Origin: Flavobacterium sp. LC2016-01
Lineage (GTDB): Bacteria > Bacteroidota > Bacteroidia > Flavobacteriales > Flavobacteriaceae
Direction: 5' to 3'
Assembly (NCBI RefSeq): GCF_009711135.1
Contig: NZ_WMIC01000003.1
Location: 186,001 to 250,000 of the forward strand
Length of the DNA stretch: 64,000 bases
Position 1 is the stretch's first letter. Every line of letters starts with the position of its first letter. The translations under genes and the position numbers were made by a program. Shown here piece after piece: positions 33,952 to 44,981 of this stretch. The notes below the pieces were generated by a model. That model saw only the letters and a list, made by a program, of their open reading frames with translations, ran no database searches and was not told the DNA's origin.

Positions 33952-34253
33952 ATTGTAATTTTATGCTTTGTGGTATTGTAATCGTAAAAGACATTTTCAG
34001 AATTCAAAAAGAGATTCTTTTAAGTAATTTTTAATTATACCAAACAATTTAAGCTGTTTTAGTGTAAGGCTCTCTACAAAAATACCGAAAAAACACTAAC
34101 TTTCTACGTAAACTGCATATTAAGCAATTAAATTTATTTTGTTGCCAAATTATTAATATTTAATACCTTTTTTAATAAAAATGCAACATTAACAATCAAA
34201 AGCGAATCATCGTTGCGTTATTCAATTATCTTTGTAGTAACAAAAATGAAACA
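33952..34253. other. Divergent spacer between antiporter and sdaA
   Basis: No ORF. TATCTTTG at 34227-34234 matches the -7 consensus exactly and would put a transcript start about 13 bp before the sdaA ATG. The best TTG nearby is too close (11-bp gap), so a -33 box is not clear. Nothing convincing was seen on the antiporter side. Confidence 0.5.
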
Positions 34254-35681
34254 ATGGAAGAATGTATCTCTGTTTTTGATATGCTTAAAATTGGTGTTGG
34301 ACCTTCATCCTCACATACTTTGGGTCCCTGGAGGGCCGCAGAACGCTTTTTAGAAGAGTTAAAAAGCGAATCTATTTTAGATCAAATCAAACGTGTAAAA
34401 GTCGATTTATACGGCTCGCTTTCGTTAACCGGAAAAGGGCACGCTACAGATTTGGCCGTTATGCTGGGTTTGAGCGGACAGGATCCTGAATATATTCCGG
34501 TTGATGATATTGACGGAATTATTAAAACTATTGAAACCAAAAATGAAATTATTTTGGCAAATCAATACACGATTCCATTTTATTTTCTTCAGGATATTGT
34601 TTTCAATAAAGACTTTCTGCCCTTTCATGCCAATGGCTTAAAATTTACAGCTTATAAAAATGATGATTCTGAATATGAATCGACTTTTTATTCGATTGGC
34701 GGTGGTTTTGTCGTAAAAGAAGAACGTGAAAATGCCAAAATAAAAGAGGTCATAAAATGTGCTTTTCCGTTCCCGATTCAAAATGCTGTTGAGCTTTTGA
34801 ATTATACGATTTCTGAAAACAAATCGATTTCTGAAATTGTTTATGAAAATGAAAAATCAATGCGTTCTGAAGAAGAAATTCATTCCGAATTAATGCGCAT
34901 TTGGAATACGATGCTGGAATGTATGTACATTGGATGTCATTCTGAAGGAATTCTTCCCGGCGGACTTCATGTTCGAAGAAGAGCTTTTGATATGCATCAA
35001 AATTTAATTGGTTTATCAAATTATTCTGATCCACAGTCTTGGCTGGAAGAAATCAGAAAAACCGAAGTTAAATTTCGCCAGATTTTAAAATGGGTAAGCT
35101 GTTTTGCATTAGCCGTTAATGAAGTAAATGCTTCTTTAGGAAGAGTTGTTACGGCTCCTACAAACGGAAGTGCGGGTGTAATTCCGGCCGTTTTAATGTA
35201 TTATCTGGTAATTGAAAACCATAATGCAGGCGAAAAAGAAATCAAACAATTTTTGATGGTTGCCGGAGAAATTGGAAGTATCTTTAAAAAAGGATCTACG
35301 ATCTCTGCTGCAATGGGAGGCTGTCAGGCTGAAATCGGGGTTTCGTCATCAATGGCAGCAGCAGCACTTTGTGAATTAATGGGCGGTTCTCCTGCTCAGG
35401 TTTTAATGGCTGCCGAAATTGCAATGGAACACCATCTAGGTTTAACCTGCGATCCTATTGGCGGTTTGGTTCAGATTCCGTGTATCGAAAGAAATACTAT
35501 GGGCGCAATAAAAGCTATAAATGCTGCAGAATTAGCCCTTGAAACCGATTCTAAAAACGCGAAAGTACCTTTAGACAAAGTGATCAACACCATGTGGCAG
35601 ACGGCTAAAGACATGAATTCTAAATACAAAGAAACCTCTGAAGGCGGATTAGCAATTGCGGTAAATATGGCCGATTGTTAG
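34254..35681 (+). CDS. sdaA: L-serine ammonia-lyase, single-chain, iron-sulfur type
   Basis: Deaminates L-serine to pyruvate and ammonia. 475 residues with alpha and beta regions fused in one chain, as in E. coli SdaA. The N-terminal signature [20 protein letters not shown] is present, with [53 protein letters not shown] and [16 protein letters not shown]. The conserved cysteines in the last two motifs bind the [4Fe-4S] cluster that holds the serine hydroxyl. A single gene with its own -7 element. Confidence 0.96.
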   Translation: MEECISVFDMLKIGVGPSSSHTLGPWRAAERFLEELKSESILDQIKRVKVDLYGSLSLTGKGHATDLAVMLGLSGQDPEYIPVDDIDGIIKTIETKNEIILANQYTIPFYFLQDIVFNKDFLPFHANGLKFTAYKNDDSEYESTFYSIGGGFVVKEERENAKIKEVIKCAFPFPIQNAVELLNYTISENKSISEIVYENEKSMRSEEEIHSELMRIWNTMLECMYIGCHSEGILPGGLHVRRRAFDMHQNLIGLSNYSDPQSWLEEIRKTEVKFRQILKWVSCFALAVNEVNASLGRVVTAPTNGSAGVIPAVLMYYLVIENHNAGEKEIKQFLMVAGEIGSIFKKGSTISAAMGGCQAEIGVSSSMAAAALCELMGGSPAQVLMAAEIAMEHHLGLTCDPIGGLVQIPCIERNTMGAIKAINAAELALETDSKNAKVPLDKVINTMWQTAKDMNSKYKETSEGGLAIAVNMADC

Positions 35682-35692
35682 AATATATTACT

Positions 35693-35700
35693 TAATTTTG
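35693..35700 (+). promoter_or_regulatory. Putative -7 element for panB
   Basis: TAATTTTG matches TAnnTTTG. TTG at 35675-35677, within the last bases of sdaA, is 15 bp upstream, slightly short for a -33 box. Confidence 0.45.
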
Positions 35701-35770
35701 CAAGCTTAAAATCACGTTTTAAAGACAGATACTGTTTTTAAAATCATTATAAAAACTAAAACACTACAGA

Positions 35771-36589
35771 ATGTCAGTTGCTAAAAAAGATTATAAAAGA
35801 ATCACTACCAAATCATTAATTGAAATGAAAAGCAATGGAGAAAAAATCTCTATGCTTACCGCGTACGATTATACAATGGCCAAAATTGTTGATACTGCTG
35901 GTGTTGATGTGATTTTAGTGGGCGATTCTGCATCAAATGTGATGGCGGGTCACGAAACAACTTTGCCAATTACTTTAGATCAAATGATTTATCATGCTTC
36001 ATCTGTAGTTCGTGCTGTCGATAGAGCTTTAGTTGTAGTAGATTTGCCTTTTGGAAGTTATCAGTCAGATCCAAAAGAAGCTTTGCGTTCTTCTATCAGA
36101 ATTATGAAAGAAAGCGGTGGACATGCCGTAAAATTAGAAGGCGGAAAAGAAATTAAAGAATCAATCAAAAAAATATTAAACGCTGGAATTCCAGTTATGG
36201 GACATTTGGGTTTAACACCTCAATCTATCTATAAATTTGGAACTTACAGCGTAAGAGCAAAAGAAGACCAAGAAGCCGAAAAATTAATGGAAGACGCTAA
36301 ACTTCTTGAAAAAATCGGTTGTTTTGCTATCGTTTTAGAAAAAATACCTGCTGATCTTGCTAAAAAAGTAGCTGAAAGCATTTCGATTCCTGTTATCGGG
36401 ATTGGTGCCGGTGGCGGTGTTGACGGACAGGTTTTAGTAATTCATGACATGCTGGGAATGAACAATGAATTCAGTCCGCGTTTCTTGCGCCGTTATTTGA
36501 ATTTATACGAATTAATGACAAAAGCAATTGGTCAATATGCTGCTGATGTGAAGTCGAGTGATTTTCCTAATGCTGGTGAACAATATTAA
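35771..36589 (+). CDS. panB: 3-methyl-2-oxobutanoate hydroxymethyltransferase
   Basis: First step of pantothenate synthesis: transfers a hydroxymethyl group from methylenetetrahydrofolate to ketoisovalerate. 272 residues. [41 protein letters not shown] has the metal-binding Asp (VGDS), followed by [29 protein letters not shown] and [22 protein letters not shown]. All expected motifs are intact. No other pan genes are in the window. Confidence 0.97.
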   Translation: MSVAKKDYKRITTKSLIEMKSNGEKISMLTAYDYTMAKIVDTAGVDVILVGDSASNVMAGHETTLPITLDQMIYHASSVVRAVDRALVVVDLPFGSYQSDPKEALRSSIRIMKESGGHAVKLEGGKEIKESIKKILNAGIPVMGHLGLTPQSIYKFGTYSVRAKEDQEAEKLMEDAKLLEKIGCFAIVLEKIPADLAKKVAESISIPVIGIGAGGGVDGQVLVIHDMLGMNNEFSPRFLRRYLNLYELMTKAIGQYAADVKSSDFPNAGEQY

Positions 36590-36620
36590 TTTCTAGACTT
36601 TCTTAGACTTCTTAGATTTG

Positions 36621-36665
36621 AGACTTCTTAGATTTTTTTTAATCTTTGAAAAATCTAAGAAGTCT
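36621..36665. repeat. 17-bp inverted repeat, probable panB terminator
   Basis: AGACTTCTTAGATTTTT (36621-36637) pairs with AAAAATCTAAGAAGTCT (36649-36665) over an 11-nt loop. The right arm is also half of a direct repeat that flanks the next gene. Confidence 0.65.
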
Positions 36666-36697
36666 AAGCCTGTCTCTAAATCTTTAAATCTAGAATT

Positions 36698-37048
36698 ATG
36701 CATCAGTTTAAAGAACTTTTAATTTGGAAAAAAAGCAGATTATTTTGTTCTAAAATTTATTCGATTACTGCAACATTTCCTAATGAAGAAAAGTTTGGAA
36801 TAATTAACCAATTAAGAAGAGCATCTGTTTCAATTCCTTCAAATATAGCTGAAGGCTCATCACGAAATTCCAATAAAGATTTTGCACGTTTTTTAGAAAT
36901 TGCAATCGGATCTGCATACGAAGTTGAGACACAACTTCTAATTTCATCCGACTTAGGATTTATAAATGAAAGCAACACAACTGAGTTAATTAATATGTTG
37001 GAGGAAATCACAAAAATGACTTCTCGTTTTAGAGCGACATTATTATAA
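36698..37048 (+). CDS. Four-helix-bundle (S23/IVP-type) protein
   Basis: 116 residues: FKELLIWKKSRLFCSKIYSITATFPNEEKFGIINQLRRASVSIPSNIAEGSSRNSNKDFARFLEIAIGSAYEVETQLLIS. This matches the family of proteins encoded in 23S rRNA intervening sequences and related to Avd of diversity-generating retroelements. They form pentameric bundles that bind nucleic acid. Here it is a free-standing gene, with near-identical direct repeats of about 27 bp on each side (36651-36679 and 37061-37087), suggesting cassette-like insertion between panB and the pseudouridine synthase gene. Confidence 0.9.
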   Translation: MHQFKELLIWKKSRLFCSKIYSITATFPNEEKFGIINQLRRASVSIPSNIAEGSSRNSNKDFARFLEIAIGSAYEVETQLLISSDLGFINESNTTELINMLEEITKMTSRFRATLL

Positions 37049-37060
37049 TTTTAAAAATCA

Positions 37061-37087
37061 AAATCTAAGAAATCTAAGTCAGTCTAA
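37061..37087. repeat. Right direct repeat flanking the four-helix-bundle gene
   Basis: AAATCTAAGAAATCTAAGTC plus AGTCTAA corresponds to AAATCTAAGAAGTCTAAGCC plus TGTCTCTAA at 36651-36679, with a few changes. TCTAAG repeats continue to 37096. Confidence 0.65.
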
Positions 37088-37107
37088 TATCTAAGCAAGT
37101 CCAAAAA

Positions 37108-37797
37108 ATGAAAATTCTTTCCGATAAAAACAATCTCCAAATTTTGCACGAAGACAATCACATTATAGTGGTCAATAAACGTGTAGGCGATATTGTACAG
37201 GGAGATAAAACGGGAGACAAACCTTTGTCTGATGTTGTGAAAGAATACATTAAGGCAAAATACAATAAACCAGGCGATGTTTTTCTGGGTGTAATTCATC
37301 GTTTAGATCGTCCTACAACCGGAATTGTGGTTTTTGCCAGAACAAGCAAGGCTTTATCTAGAATGAACGAATTGTTCAGCAATCGTGAAACTAAAAAAAC
37401 ATATTGGGCGGTTGTCAAAAACAAACCTTTGGAAGCCTCAGCCAAATTGGTTCACTATTTAAAACGAAACGAAAAAAACAATACTTCAAAAGCCCATTTA
37501 AAAGAAGTTCCAGACAGCAAACTCGCAAGCCTGGACTACAAAATAATTAAAGAGCTTCAAAATTATACGGCTTTAGAAATTAATCTTCATACAGGCCGTC
37601 ATCATCAAATCAGAGCACAATTGTCGGCAATTGGTTCTCCAATAAAAGGAGATTTAAAATACGGCGCAGACAGAAGCAATCCTGATGGAGGTATTCATCT
37701 TCACGCCAGAAAACTGGTTTTTATTCATCCTGTTTCTAAAGAAAATATCATAATTACAGCACCAACTCCAGACGAAACGATTTGGAATGCGGTGTAA
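37108..37797 (+). CDS. RluA-family pseudouridine synthase
   Basis: 229 residues. The catalytic Asp is in the family signature GVIHRLDRPTTGIVVFARTSKAL (HRLDR). LEINLHTGRHHQIRAQLSAIGSPIKGD is the second conserved block. No N-terminal S4 domain is present, as in short RluA-type enzymes. It isomerises uridines in rRNA or tRNA, but the target cannot be set from sequence. Confidence 0.94.
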   Translation: MKILSDKNNLQILHEDNHIIVVNKRVGDIVQGDKTGDKPLSDVVKEYIKAKYNKPGDVFLGVIHRLDRPTTGIVVFARTSKALSRMNELFSNRETKKTYWAVVKNKPLEASAKLVHYLKRNEKNNTSKAHLKEVPDSKLASLDYKIIKELQNYTALEINLHTGRHHQIRAQLSAIGSPIKGDLKYGADRSNPDGGIHLHARKLVFIHPVSKENIIITAPTPDETIWNAV

Positions 37798-37874
37798 TTT
37801 TTTATGATATAATTGTTAATTTTTTAATTATTATCGATTAACTTGCATAGTCTTAGAAACAAGCTAATCACAAA

Positions 37875-39203
37875 ATGGACTACAAAAACGACATCGGATA
37901 CAGAAAAGAAACGCTTAAAAAACTGTTATACAACATTCAAAAAAGCGAAGATTTAATTGTAAAAGCTTTGTACGATGATTTTAAAAAACCAGAATTTGAA
38001 GCTGTTTTAACCGAAACGAATTATGTTATTTCGGAATTAAAAGATACCATCAAAAACATTAATTCCTGGGCAAAGCCTAAAAACATTTTTCCCTCACTTC
38101 TTAATTTCCCTTCAACCGATTATATTTACAAAGAACCTTACGGAAAAGTTTTAGTAATTGCACCCTGGAATTATCCTTTTCAATTAGCACTTTGTCCATT
38201 AATTGCTGCTGTTGCCGCCGGAAACAGAGTTGTTTTAAAACCATCAGAACTTACACCGCACACTTCAGCGATTATTGCTAAAATCATCTCTAAAACTTTC
38301 CATGTCAAACATGTAGAAGTTTTTGAAGGAGGTGTCGAAGTATCCAATAAATTGTTGGCAAAACGCTGGGATTATATCTTTTTTACAGGAAGTGTAGCTG
38401 TAGGCAAAGTTATTGCAAAAGCCGCAGCTGAAAATCTGACTCCTGTCACTTTAGAATTAGGCGGTAAAAATCCTTGTATTATTGACGAAACCGCCAATTT
38501 AAAATTGGCAGCAAAACGAATCGTTTGGGGAAAATTCATGAATGCCGGCCAGACTTGCATTGCTCCAGATTACATTTTGATTCAGAAAAACATGAAAGTT
38601 AATTTCATCTCTTTTCTGATTGAGGAAATCTTAAAAGCATACGGAAAAAAAATAGACAAATCGCCTGATTTTGCTCGTATTATCAATACTAAAAACTGGC
38701 TTCGTCTGGACAGCATGATCGAGCGCGAAAAAGTAATTTTCGGGGGAGAAACAGACGCCGAAAAATTATACATTTCGCCTACTTTGATTGAAGAACCAGC
38801 ATTAGACAGCCCAGTAATGAAAGAAGAAATTTTCGGACCAATTTTGCCTATTCTTTCTTATGAAAACGAAGCTGATATTGAAAATATAATCAACAAGTAC
38901 GAAAAACCTTTAGCATTTTATGTATTTAGCGAAAACAATACTTTTGCAAAAAGACTAATCTCAAATTACTCTTTTGGAGGCGGATGCATCAACGACACGG
39001 TAATACATTTTTCCAATAAAAGACTTCCGTTTGGAGGCGTAGGACACAGCGGCATTGGCGCATATCACGGTCAGCTGAGTTTTGATATTTTTTCTCACCA
39101 TAAGGCGGTAGTAAAAAAAGGAAACTGGCTCGATCTTCCTATGCGTTATGCTCCTTACAAAGATAAGTTAACTTCACTTAAACGTTTATTAGACTGGCTT
39201 TAA
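37875..39203 (+). CDS. Aldehyde dehydrogenase, class 3-like
   Basis: 442 residues. Active-site Glu194 in TLELGGKNP and nucleophile Cys228 in MNAGQTCIAPDY are 34 residues apart, the same spacing as class 3 (fatty/aromatic) enzymes. The cofactor segment IAPWNYPFQLALCPLIAAVAAGNRVVLKPSE and FFTGSVAVGK are intact. The short N-terminus and C-terminal amphipathic end (YKDKLTSLKRLLDWL) fit ALDH3-type enzymes that act on fatty aldehydes near membranes. Oxidises aldehydes with NAD(P)+. Confidence 0.93.
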   Translation: MDYKNDIGYRKETLKKLLYNIQKSEDLIVKALYDDFKKPEFEAVLTETNYVISELKDTIKNINSWAKPKNIFPSLLNFPSTDYIYKEPYGKVLVIAPWNYPFQLALCPLIAAVAAGNRVVLKPSELTPHTSAIIAKIISKTFHVKHVEVFEGGVEVSNKLLAKRWDYIFFTGSVAVGKVIAKAAAENLTPVTLELGGKNPCIIDETANLKLAAKRIVWGKFMNAGQTCIAPDYILIQKNMKVNFISFLIEEILKAYGKKIDKSPDFARIINTKNWLRLDSMIEREKVIFGGETDAEKLYISPTLIEEPALDSPVMKEEIFGPILPILSYENEADIENIINKYEKPLAFYVFSENNTFAKRLISNYSFGGGCINDTVIHFSNKRLPFGGVGHSGIGAYHGQLSFDIFSHHKAVVKKGNWLDLPMRYAPYKDKLTSLKRLLDWL

Positions 39204-39322
39204 GCCAATAAAAAATGTCTTTGTTAATTTTATAGATTATCATATGTAATTGATTAAAAATACTATATTTACGTTTCAATATTCAACGTAAATTCAAAAA
39301 GTATAAACAATTCCATAATAAA

Positions 39323-40114
39323 ATGAAATCTACTCTTGCCCAAATCGAAAACATAAAAAACAATGGCTATTCATTGGATTTTTCTAACGTTTTCGACCAT
39401 GCCTTCGAAAATTACAAAAAAATCGCACTTTATTCAGCGCTGATCATATTTTTGCTTATCGTTATATGTGCAGTTGGTGCAGTTATAATTGTAGGTTCCA
39501 TTTATGGTCTTGAAAATGTCCCTAAAATAATGGAAGAAAGCATGAAGCCTTCAAAACTGACTTTAGAGGATGCATTAATCTCAACAATAGGTGTTTCTTT
39601 TATAACGGCTTTATTTGCACCTTTTTCTGCGGGATTTTTCAAAATGGCAGATGCTGCAGACAAAGACAAAGAATTTAAAGTCGCTACAATATTTCATTAC
39701 TATAAAGCACCCTATTTTGCGCAGTTATTTGTCGCTGCTTTAATTATTAGCGCTGTCAATAATGCAATTGCAAACTCGCTTGAGAGTGCAGGCTACGTAT
39801 TTATAGGAGTAGGAATTTCGATTTTCATTAATTATCTAATGTACTTTGCAGTTCCTCTAATTGTATTTGGAAATCTCAATGCTTTAGATGCAATTAAGGG
39901 AAGCATCACGTTGGTTACAAAAAATCCATTATTAATTTTCGGTCTATTCATTCTCGGAATTATCGGTACTGTCGTTGGTGTAGTTGCCTGTGGCGTAGGA
40001 CTGCTTTTTACATTAGTTTTTAACACATCACTGATTTATGCAACCTATTACGGAATTTTCACAATGGAACAAGAAGAAGATTCAATTGATACTATCGGCC
40101 AATCGGATTTATAA
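39323..40114 (+). CDS. Integral membrane protein, DUF975-like
   Basis: 263 residues with about five or six hydrophobic stretches: IALYSALIIFLLIVICAVGAVIIV, TIGVSFITALFAPFSAGFF, FAQLFVAALIISAVNNAI, VFIGVGISIFINYLMYFAVPLIVFG and LLIFGLFILGIIGTVVGVVACGVGLLF. The late DAIKGSITLVTKNPLLIFG is the pattern of a group of glycerophosphodiesterase-associated/DUF975 membrane domains. Role unknown. The histidine-kinase gene starts 94 bp downstream. Confidence 0.75.
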   Translation: MKSTLAQIENIKNNGYSLDFSNVFDHAFENYKKIALYSALIIFLLIVICAVGAVIIVGSIYGLENVPKIMEESMKPSKLTLEDALISTIGVSFITALFAPFSAGFFKMADAADKDKEFKVATIFHYYKAPYFAQLFVAALIISAVNNAIANSLESAGYVFIGVGISIFINYLMYFAVPLIVFGNLNALDAIKGSITLVTKNPLLIFGLFILGIIGTVVGVVACGVGLLFTLVFNTSLIYATYYGIFTMEQEEDSIDTIGQSDL

Positions 40115-40207
40115 TAAAATTGAATTTCTAATTTTAAAAAAATGAGCCTGACCTACTCTTTTAGAAGTTCGCAAAATGCTATTAACTAAAGCACATTCCC
40201 CAATTTT

Positions 40208-43200
40208 ATGGTAGAAAACTACAGTTTTTATAGTGCAATGATTTCAGGAATTGCCTTCATGGGTAATAGCCTGAAATCAACTATAACAAATTGGTTTGTT
40301 TTTACTTCAGATGTCATTTTCTTCAACAATCCTAAACTTATCATATTAGGGCTTTCCTTATTTGGCTTTTTAGCCATTTTAATTTATCAATTTTTCAGAA
40401 TAAAAAAAAGAATAGGTTATTTTATTCAGAAGAAAAAGGAAACCGAAACCGTTACTAAAGAATATCAGCTTTACATCCTTTTTTTTGGCATTGCTGTTAT
40501 TGTCATTGAAATTATCAATGAAATTTTTAAAATAAGACCCAAAAGTTTAATTGTAACCAATGTAATAATTGGCTTCAGTGTATTATTGATTTATGTACTG
40601 ACGGACAAAATCAAATACCTGAACGATCGTATTCAAAAAATATTCATTGTTTCGTTCTTTTTTTACATCATTTATGTTGGCCGAAACATAATTTATCTGC
40701 CAAATGATGTACTGCCCATTATTACTTTTTTAATGTGTTTTTTCTTTTCATACAGCATTTTAAGACCCATAAAAGTATATTGGTCCTTTGTTGCATTCGT
40801 GTTTGTTTATTTAATCGCAACTGTTGTTTTTCAATTAATTCCGGTAAAAACATCAATTCTTTTAATCGATTTCAGTATTGTTATTTTTATTGTAAATCAG
40901 GTAAAATATGCAGTTCTTCAAAACAACAAGGACAATTACAGGTTTACCAATGAAATTGTGCATAAAGGAAATTCGCTTACTATTGCAACAAATGAAAATG
41001 GAGAATTATTATTTTGCAGTGAAACCATTACTTCTATTTTAGGCTATCATCCAGATGATGTTATGGCGCTGGAATTTTGGAAACTTACCGAAGATCCAGA
41101 ATTCAGCAGAGACAATTATTACAAAAACTATATTGACAACAAATTATATATCCGAAAATTAAAAAGTAAAAACGGGGAATATAAATACATTCAATGGAAA
41201 GATAAAAAATTTTCTGAGGAATTAATTATCAGTATTGGTCAAGACGTTACCGAACAAATAATAGTTCAGGACCAATATAAAAACCTGATTCAGACTGCAA
41301 CCGATATTATTTTTGAAATAAGTATTGAAGGTCATTTTACTTTTATCAATGAATTTGGTTTTTCTATTTTAGGTTATACCGAAGATGAAGTGCTTTTACA
41401 GCATTATTCGAATTTTATTCATGAAGATCATATCAGCAATGCTGTAGATTTTTATGAAAATCTGGAACAAAACGAACTCAATTATCCCACAATTGAAATT
41501 CCGATTTTAAAGAAAAGCGGAGAGGAATTATGGATTTCCCAAAAAGTCATTGTCCGCAAAAATGATTTAGGAAAAACCATCGGTTTTGCTGGAATTGCCA
41601 GAGATATAACCGAATTAAAAAATGCTGAAAACGAGAAAAAAAGACGTTTAGAAAAAATTGAAGCATACAACAATTCTACTAAAAAACTTTCGACAACAAA
41701 TTTCAGTGATTTCGATAATATACAAACCGTAATCGATTATATTATTAAAGAAGGTGCTGGTGTATCAAAAGCTAACAGGGTCAGCTTCTGGAAATTTTCT
41801 AATGATATTATCACGTGCAAGAATCTATTTAGTCGCGACAATCAAACTTTAAGTGATAAAAATGTTCTTGACAAAGAATCCTATCCAATTTATTTTGAAA
41901 CCTTAAAAAATAAAGCCATAATAAATGCGCCTGATGTTTTTGACAAATTAGAAACATCAGAATTTCAACAAACTTATTTTACAAAAAACAAAATTAAGTC
42001 GATGCTGGATGTTCCGATTTTCTTAAACGGACAATTAGCAGGAGTTGCCTGTTTTGAAAGTACAGGTGAAAAAAGAGAATGGGATAACGAAGATATCAAT
42101 TATGCCAGAACCATTGCCGATGTTATTTCGCTGGCAATTTCATCACAAATGAGACTTAAAGCCGAGAAAAAACTGGAACTGAAAAGTGATCTGCTTTCGG
42201 CAATGGCACTTTGTACAGAGAAATTCCTGCTCAGCAAAGGTCCGCAAAAAATGTTTGAAGAAACTTATAATATAATTGGAAAAGCCTCAAAAGCGGATCA
42301 CATTTTTTATTATGAAAAAGATTTTGAAACCAATACAATCAGCCAGCAATATAAATGGTCGCGAGACGGTGTTATTCATCAAATAACGGAACTTCAAAAA
42401 TTCACAGAAGACAATTTAAAAGAAATCATTTTTCATTCGGACAGTAAGAGAGCACTAAGCATACTTACAAAAAATCTTGAAGAAACCTTTTTTAAAAAAT
42501 TATTGGTTGCAAATGATATTAAATCAATTTTGATTCTGCCATTATTTTCAGACAATGTTTTTTCTGGCTTTATTGGATTTGATGATTGCACCAAAGAAAG
42601 AAAATGGACGGATGACGAAATTTACATTTATCAAACTTTAGCCAATAATATATCATCCGCTTTAGACCGCCACCGAAATCAAGCTAAAATCAAGGAAAGT
42701 GAAGATGCTATTAAAGCCAAAGAACTTGCAGAAGCAGCAAATAAATCAAAATCTGATTTCTTAGCTAATATGTCTCATGAAATTCGGACTCCATTAAACG
42801 GAATTATCGGATTTACTCATTTATTGATGAAAACGAATCTTGAAGAAATTCAGGAAAAGTATATGACGACTATTAATCAGTCGGCGCATTCTCTGCTTGA
42901 AATTATCAATGACATTCTGGATTTCTCAAAAATTGAAGCAGGAAAACTCGAACTTTATATTGATTTATACGATCTTCAAAAAATCCTCGGACAGATTTTC
43001 GATTTAATTATCTACGAATCAAATCAAAAAAATCTGCTGCTTGAACTGAATGTTGACCCGAATGTCCCAAAATACATTTGGACAGATATTGTGCGCTTAA
43101 AGCAAATTTTAATCAATCTTTTATCAAATGCCATTAAGTTCACAAACGAAGGTTCTATAAAATTAAATGTTTCTGTTCTTGACAAAAAATACGATGATTT

Positions 43201-43891
43201 TTATGTTATTCGTTTCTCTGTTATTGATACCGGAATTGGAATATTAGAAAAAAATCAGAAGAAAATTTTTAAAGCTTTTTCACAGGAAGACAGCTCTACA
43301 ACGAGAAAATTTGGAGGAACAGGATTAGGACTTACGATTTCAAATCAATTATTAGCTTTAATGGAAAGCCGTCTGCAGCTTAAAAGCAAAATTGACCAGG
43401 GAAGTACCTTTTATTTTGACTTAAGCCTTAAAACAAGCGAAAATACAATCAATGAAAAACTAAAAGCACTTTCAAATGGAGCTGAACCCGATTATGCGCT
43501 CAGCTACAATTCAAATTTAAGAAATGTAAATATTTTGATTGTAGAAGACAATAAAGTGAATATGCTGCTTTTAAAAACGATTCTGAAAAATCTGAACATG
43601 AATTCGATTATTTATGAATGTGAAAACGGCTACGAAGCTGTGAAACAAATCGAAAATATAAGTCCAGATCTTGTATTTATGGACATACAAATGCCTATTA
43701 TGAATGGTTATGAAGCTACAAAAGCAATCAGAATTACAGAAATTGGAAAAACCATTCCTATCATAGCCGTAACGGCAGGTGCTGAAAAAGAAGAGAAAAA
43801 CAAATGTATTGCCGCCGGAATGAATGATTACATCTCAAAACCTATTATTAGAGGCACTGTAGAAGAAGCATTGCGAAAATGGCTAAAATAG
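40208..43891 (+). CDS. Hybrid sensor histidine kinase with PAS and GAF sensors and receiver domain
   Basis: 1227 residues. About seven membrane helices (10-240) come first, then two PAS domains (about 255-355, [20 protein letters not shown]; 360-475, [20 protein letters not shown]), two GAF domains (about 490-640 and 655-815), and a dimerisation domain with phospho-acceptor His857 in [15 protein letters not shown]. An ATPase domain follows ([31 protein letters not shown]). The last domain is a receiver with phospho-acceptor Asp1159 in [17 protein letters not shown]. No separate response regulator gene or HPt domain lies beside it, so its output partner is elsewhere. Two PAS and two GAF sensors suggest it merges membrane and cytosolic signals. 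Confidence 0.96.
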   Translation: MVENYSFYSAMISGIAFMGNSLKSTITNWFVFTSDVIFFNNPKLIILGLSLFGFLAILIYQFFRIKKRIGYFIQKKKETETVTKEYQLYILFFGIAVIVIEIINEIFKIRPKSLIVTNVIIGFSVLLIYVLTDKIKYLNDRIQKIFIVSFFFYIIYVGRNIIYLPNDVLPIITFLMCFFFSYSILRPIKVYWSFVAFVFVYLIATVVFQLIPVKTSILLIDFSIVIFIVNQVKYAVLQNNKDNYRFTNEIVHKGNSLTIATNENGELLFCSETITSILGYHPDDVMALEFWKLTEDPEFSRDNYYKNYIDNKLYIRKLKSKNGEYKYIQWKDKKFSEELIISIGQDVTEQIIVQDQYKNLIQTATDIIFEISIEGHFTFINEFGFSILGYTEDEVLLQHYSNFIHEDHISNAVDFYENLEQNELNYPTIEIPILKKSGEELWISQKVIVRKNDLGKTIGFAGIARDITELKNAENEKKRRLEKIEAYNNSTKKLSTTNFSDFDNIQTVIDYIIKEGAGVSKANRVSFWKFSNDIITCKNLFSRDNQTLSDKNVLDKESYPIYFETLKNKAIINAPDVFDKLETSEFQQTYFTKNKIKSMLDVPIFLNGQLAGVACFESTGEKREWDNEDINYARTIADVISLAISSQMRLKAEKKLELKSDLLSAMALCTEKFLLSKGPQKMFEETYNIIGKASKADHIFYYEKDFETNTISQQYKWSRDGVIHQITELQKFTEDNLKEIIFHSDSKRALSILTKNLEETFFKKLLVANDIKSILILPLFSDNVFSGFIGFDDCTKERKWTDDEIYIYQTLANNISSALDRHRNQAKIKESEDAIKAKELAEAANKSKSDFLANMSHEIRTPLNGIIGFTHLLMKTNLEEIQEKYMTTINQSAHSLLEIINDILDFSKIEAGKLELYIDLYDLQKILGQIFDLIIYESNQKNLLLELNVDPNVPKYIWTDIVRLKQILINLLSNAIKFTNEGSIKLNVSVLDKKYDDFYVIRFSVIDTGIGILEKNQKKIFKAFSQEDSSTTRKFGGTGLGLTISNQLLALMESRLQLKSKIDQGSTFYFDLSLKTSENTINEKLKALSNGAEPDYALSYNSNLRNVNILIVEDNKVNMLLLKTILKNLNMNSIIYECENGYEAVKQIENISPDLVFMDIQMPIMNGYEATKAIRITEIGKTIPIIAVTAGAEKEEKNKCIAAGMNDYISKPIIRGTVEEALRKWLK

Positions 43892-43938
43892 TTCAAAACA
43901 AAATGACTCTTATCCTCTCAAAATTGCTAAAAAATCTA

Positions 43939-43946
43939 TAAATTCG
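43939..43946 (+). promoter_or_regulatory. Putative -7 element for the zinc metallopeptidase gene
   Basis: TAAATTCG, one change from TAnnTTTG, 38 bp before the ATG. No TTG at a normal -33 distance. Confidence 0.35.
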
Positions 43947-43984
43947 TATTAATAAAAACATAATAAGCTTAAATAAAGTACACT

Positions 43985-44836
43985 ATGAAATGGCAAGGCA
44001 GAAGACAAAGTGATAATGTTGAAGACAGAAGATCAATCTCTGGAGGCAAAATAGCTGTTGGAGGTGGCGTTATCGGCATCATTGTTCTGTTGCTGAATGT
44101 TTTTGGCGGCGAAACTGGCAAACAAATAGCACCAGTTTTAGAACAAATGCAGGGTGGACAGCAAACACAGACTGAAACAGCTGCTCCATTAAGCAAGGAA
44201 GATGAAGAAATGGGCAATTTCGTCAGAGTTACACTAGCTGACACTGAAGATATCTGGAGCAAAATTTTTGAAGAAAATGGCATGACCTACAAAAATCCTA
44301 AATTAGTTCTTTTTAGAGGTTCTGTACAAACAGCCTGTGGCGGTGCATCATCGGCATCTGGGCCTTTTTATTGTCCAGGCGATCAGAAAGTCTATATGGA
44401 TTTGGCTTTTTTCGAAGAATTAAAAACTAGGTTTGGTGCAAAAGGAGGCGATTTTGCAATTGCCTATGTTATAGCACATGAAATTGGTCATCATATTCAG
44501 ACTTTGCTGGGAACCTCAGCAAAAATGCGACAGGCACAAGAAGGAAAAAGCGAGGCTGAAGCCAATAAACTTTCTGTAGCTTTAGAACTTCAAGCCGATT
44601 TTTATGCAGGAGTTTGGGCACATTATAATCAGCAGAATTTAGATACAGGAGATATTGATGAAGCGTTAAGCGCGGCCAATGCTGTTGGTGACGATGCCAT
44701 TCAAAGCAAAATGCAGGGACATGTTGTTCCTGATTCCTTTACCCACGGATCATCTGAACAAAGGATGTACTGGTTTAAAAAAGGTTTCAAAACCGGAGAC
44801 ATCAAACAAGGTACAACCTTTGAAGAAATTCAATAA
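43985..44836 (+). CDS. Neutral zinc metallopeptidase, YpfJ-like
   Basis: 283 residues. Starts MKWQGRRQSDNVEDRRSISGG, the usual YpfJ/KPN_02809 family opening, then one membrane helix (GGGVIGIIVLLLNVF), a QMQGGQQTQTET linker and the peptidase region with CGGASSASGPFYCPGDQKVYMDL and zinc motif IAHEIGHHIQTLLG (HExxH), a later ELQADFYAGVWAHY third-ligand segment, and SFTHGSSEQRMYWFKKGF. Membrane-anchored with the enzyme domain probably on the periplasmic side. Physiological substrate not known. Confidence 0.93.
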   Translation: MKWQGRRQSDNVEDRRSISGGKIAVGGGVIGIIVLLLNVFGGETGKQIAPVLEQMQGGQQTQTETAAPLSKEDEEMGNFVRVTLADTEDIWSKIFEENGMTYKNPKLVLFRGSVQTACGGASSASGPFYCPGDQKVYMDLAFFEELKTRFGAKGGDFAIAYVIAHEIGHHIQTLLGTSAKMRQAQEGKSEAEANKLSVALELQADFYAGVWAHYNQQNLDTGDIDEALSAANAVGDDAIQSKMQGHVVPDSFTHGSSEQRMYWFKKGFKTGDIKQGTTFEEIQ

Positions 44837-44862
44837 TACATAAACCAAATATAATAACCACC

Positions 44863-44895
44863 AAAAAAAGCACAACTTAGCAGTTGTGCTTTTTT
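44863..44895 (+). terminator. Intrinsic terminator after the metallopeptidase
   Basis: Stem AGCACAACT (44869-44877) with AGTTGTGCT (44882-44890), A-run before and T-run after. Confidence 0.88.
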
Positions 44896-44902
44896 AATTT
44901 CC

Positions 44903-44967
44903 AAAATAAAAATTCCAAATTCCAACTCATCAGATTTGGAATTTGGAATTTCTAAATTGGAATTTGT
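44903..44967. repeat. AATTCCA inverted repeat
   Basis: AAATTCCAAATTCCA is mirrored by TGGAATTTGGAATTT, with a further TTGGAATTT copy after it. It lies between the metallopeptidase terminator and the tRNA terminator. Confidence 0.55.
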
Positions 44968-44981
44968 TTTCGGGCGAAAAC

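Noticed and set aside
31778..34253. Plus-strand frames opposite the antiporter (32996-33265, 33656-33958)
   Set aside because: They are antisense to membrane helices, with low-complexity composition.
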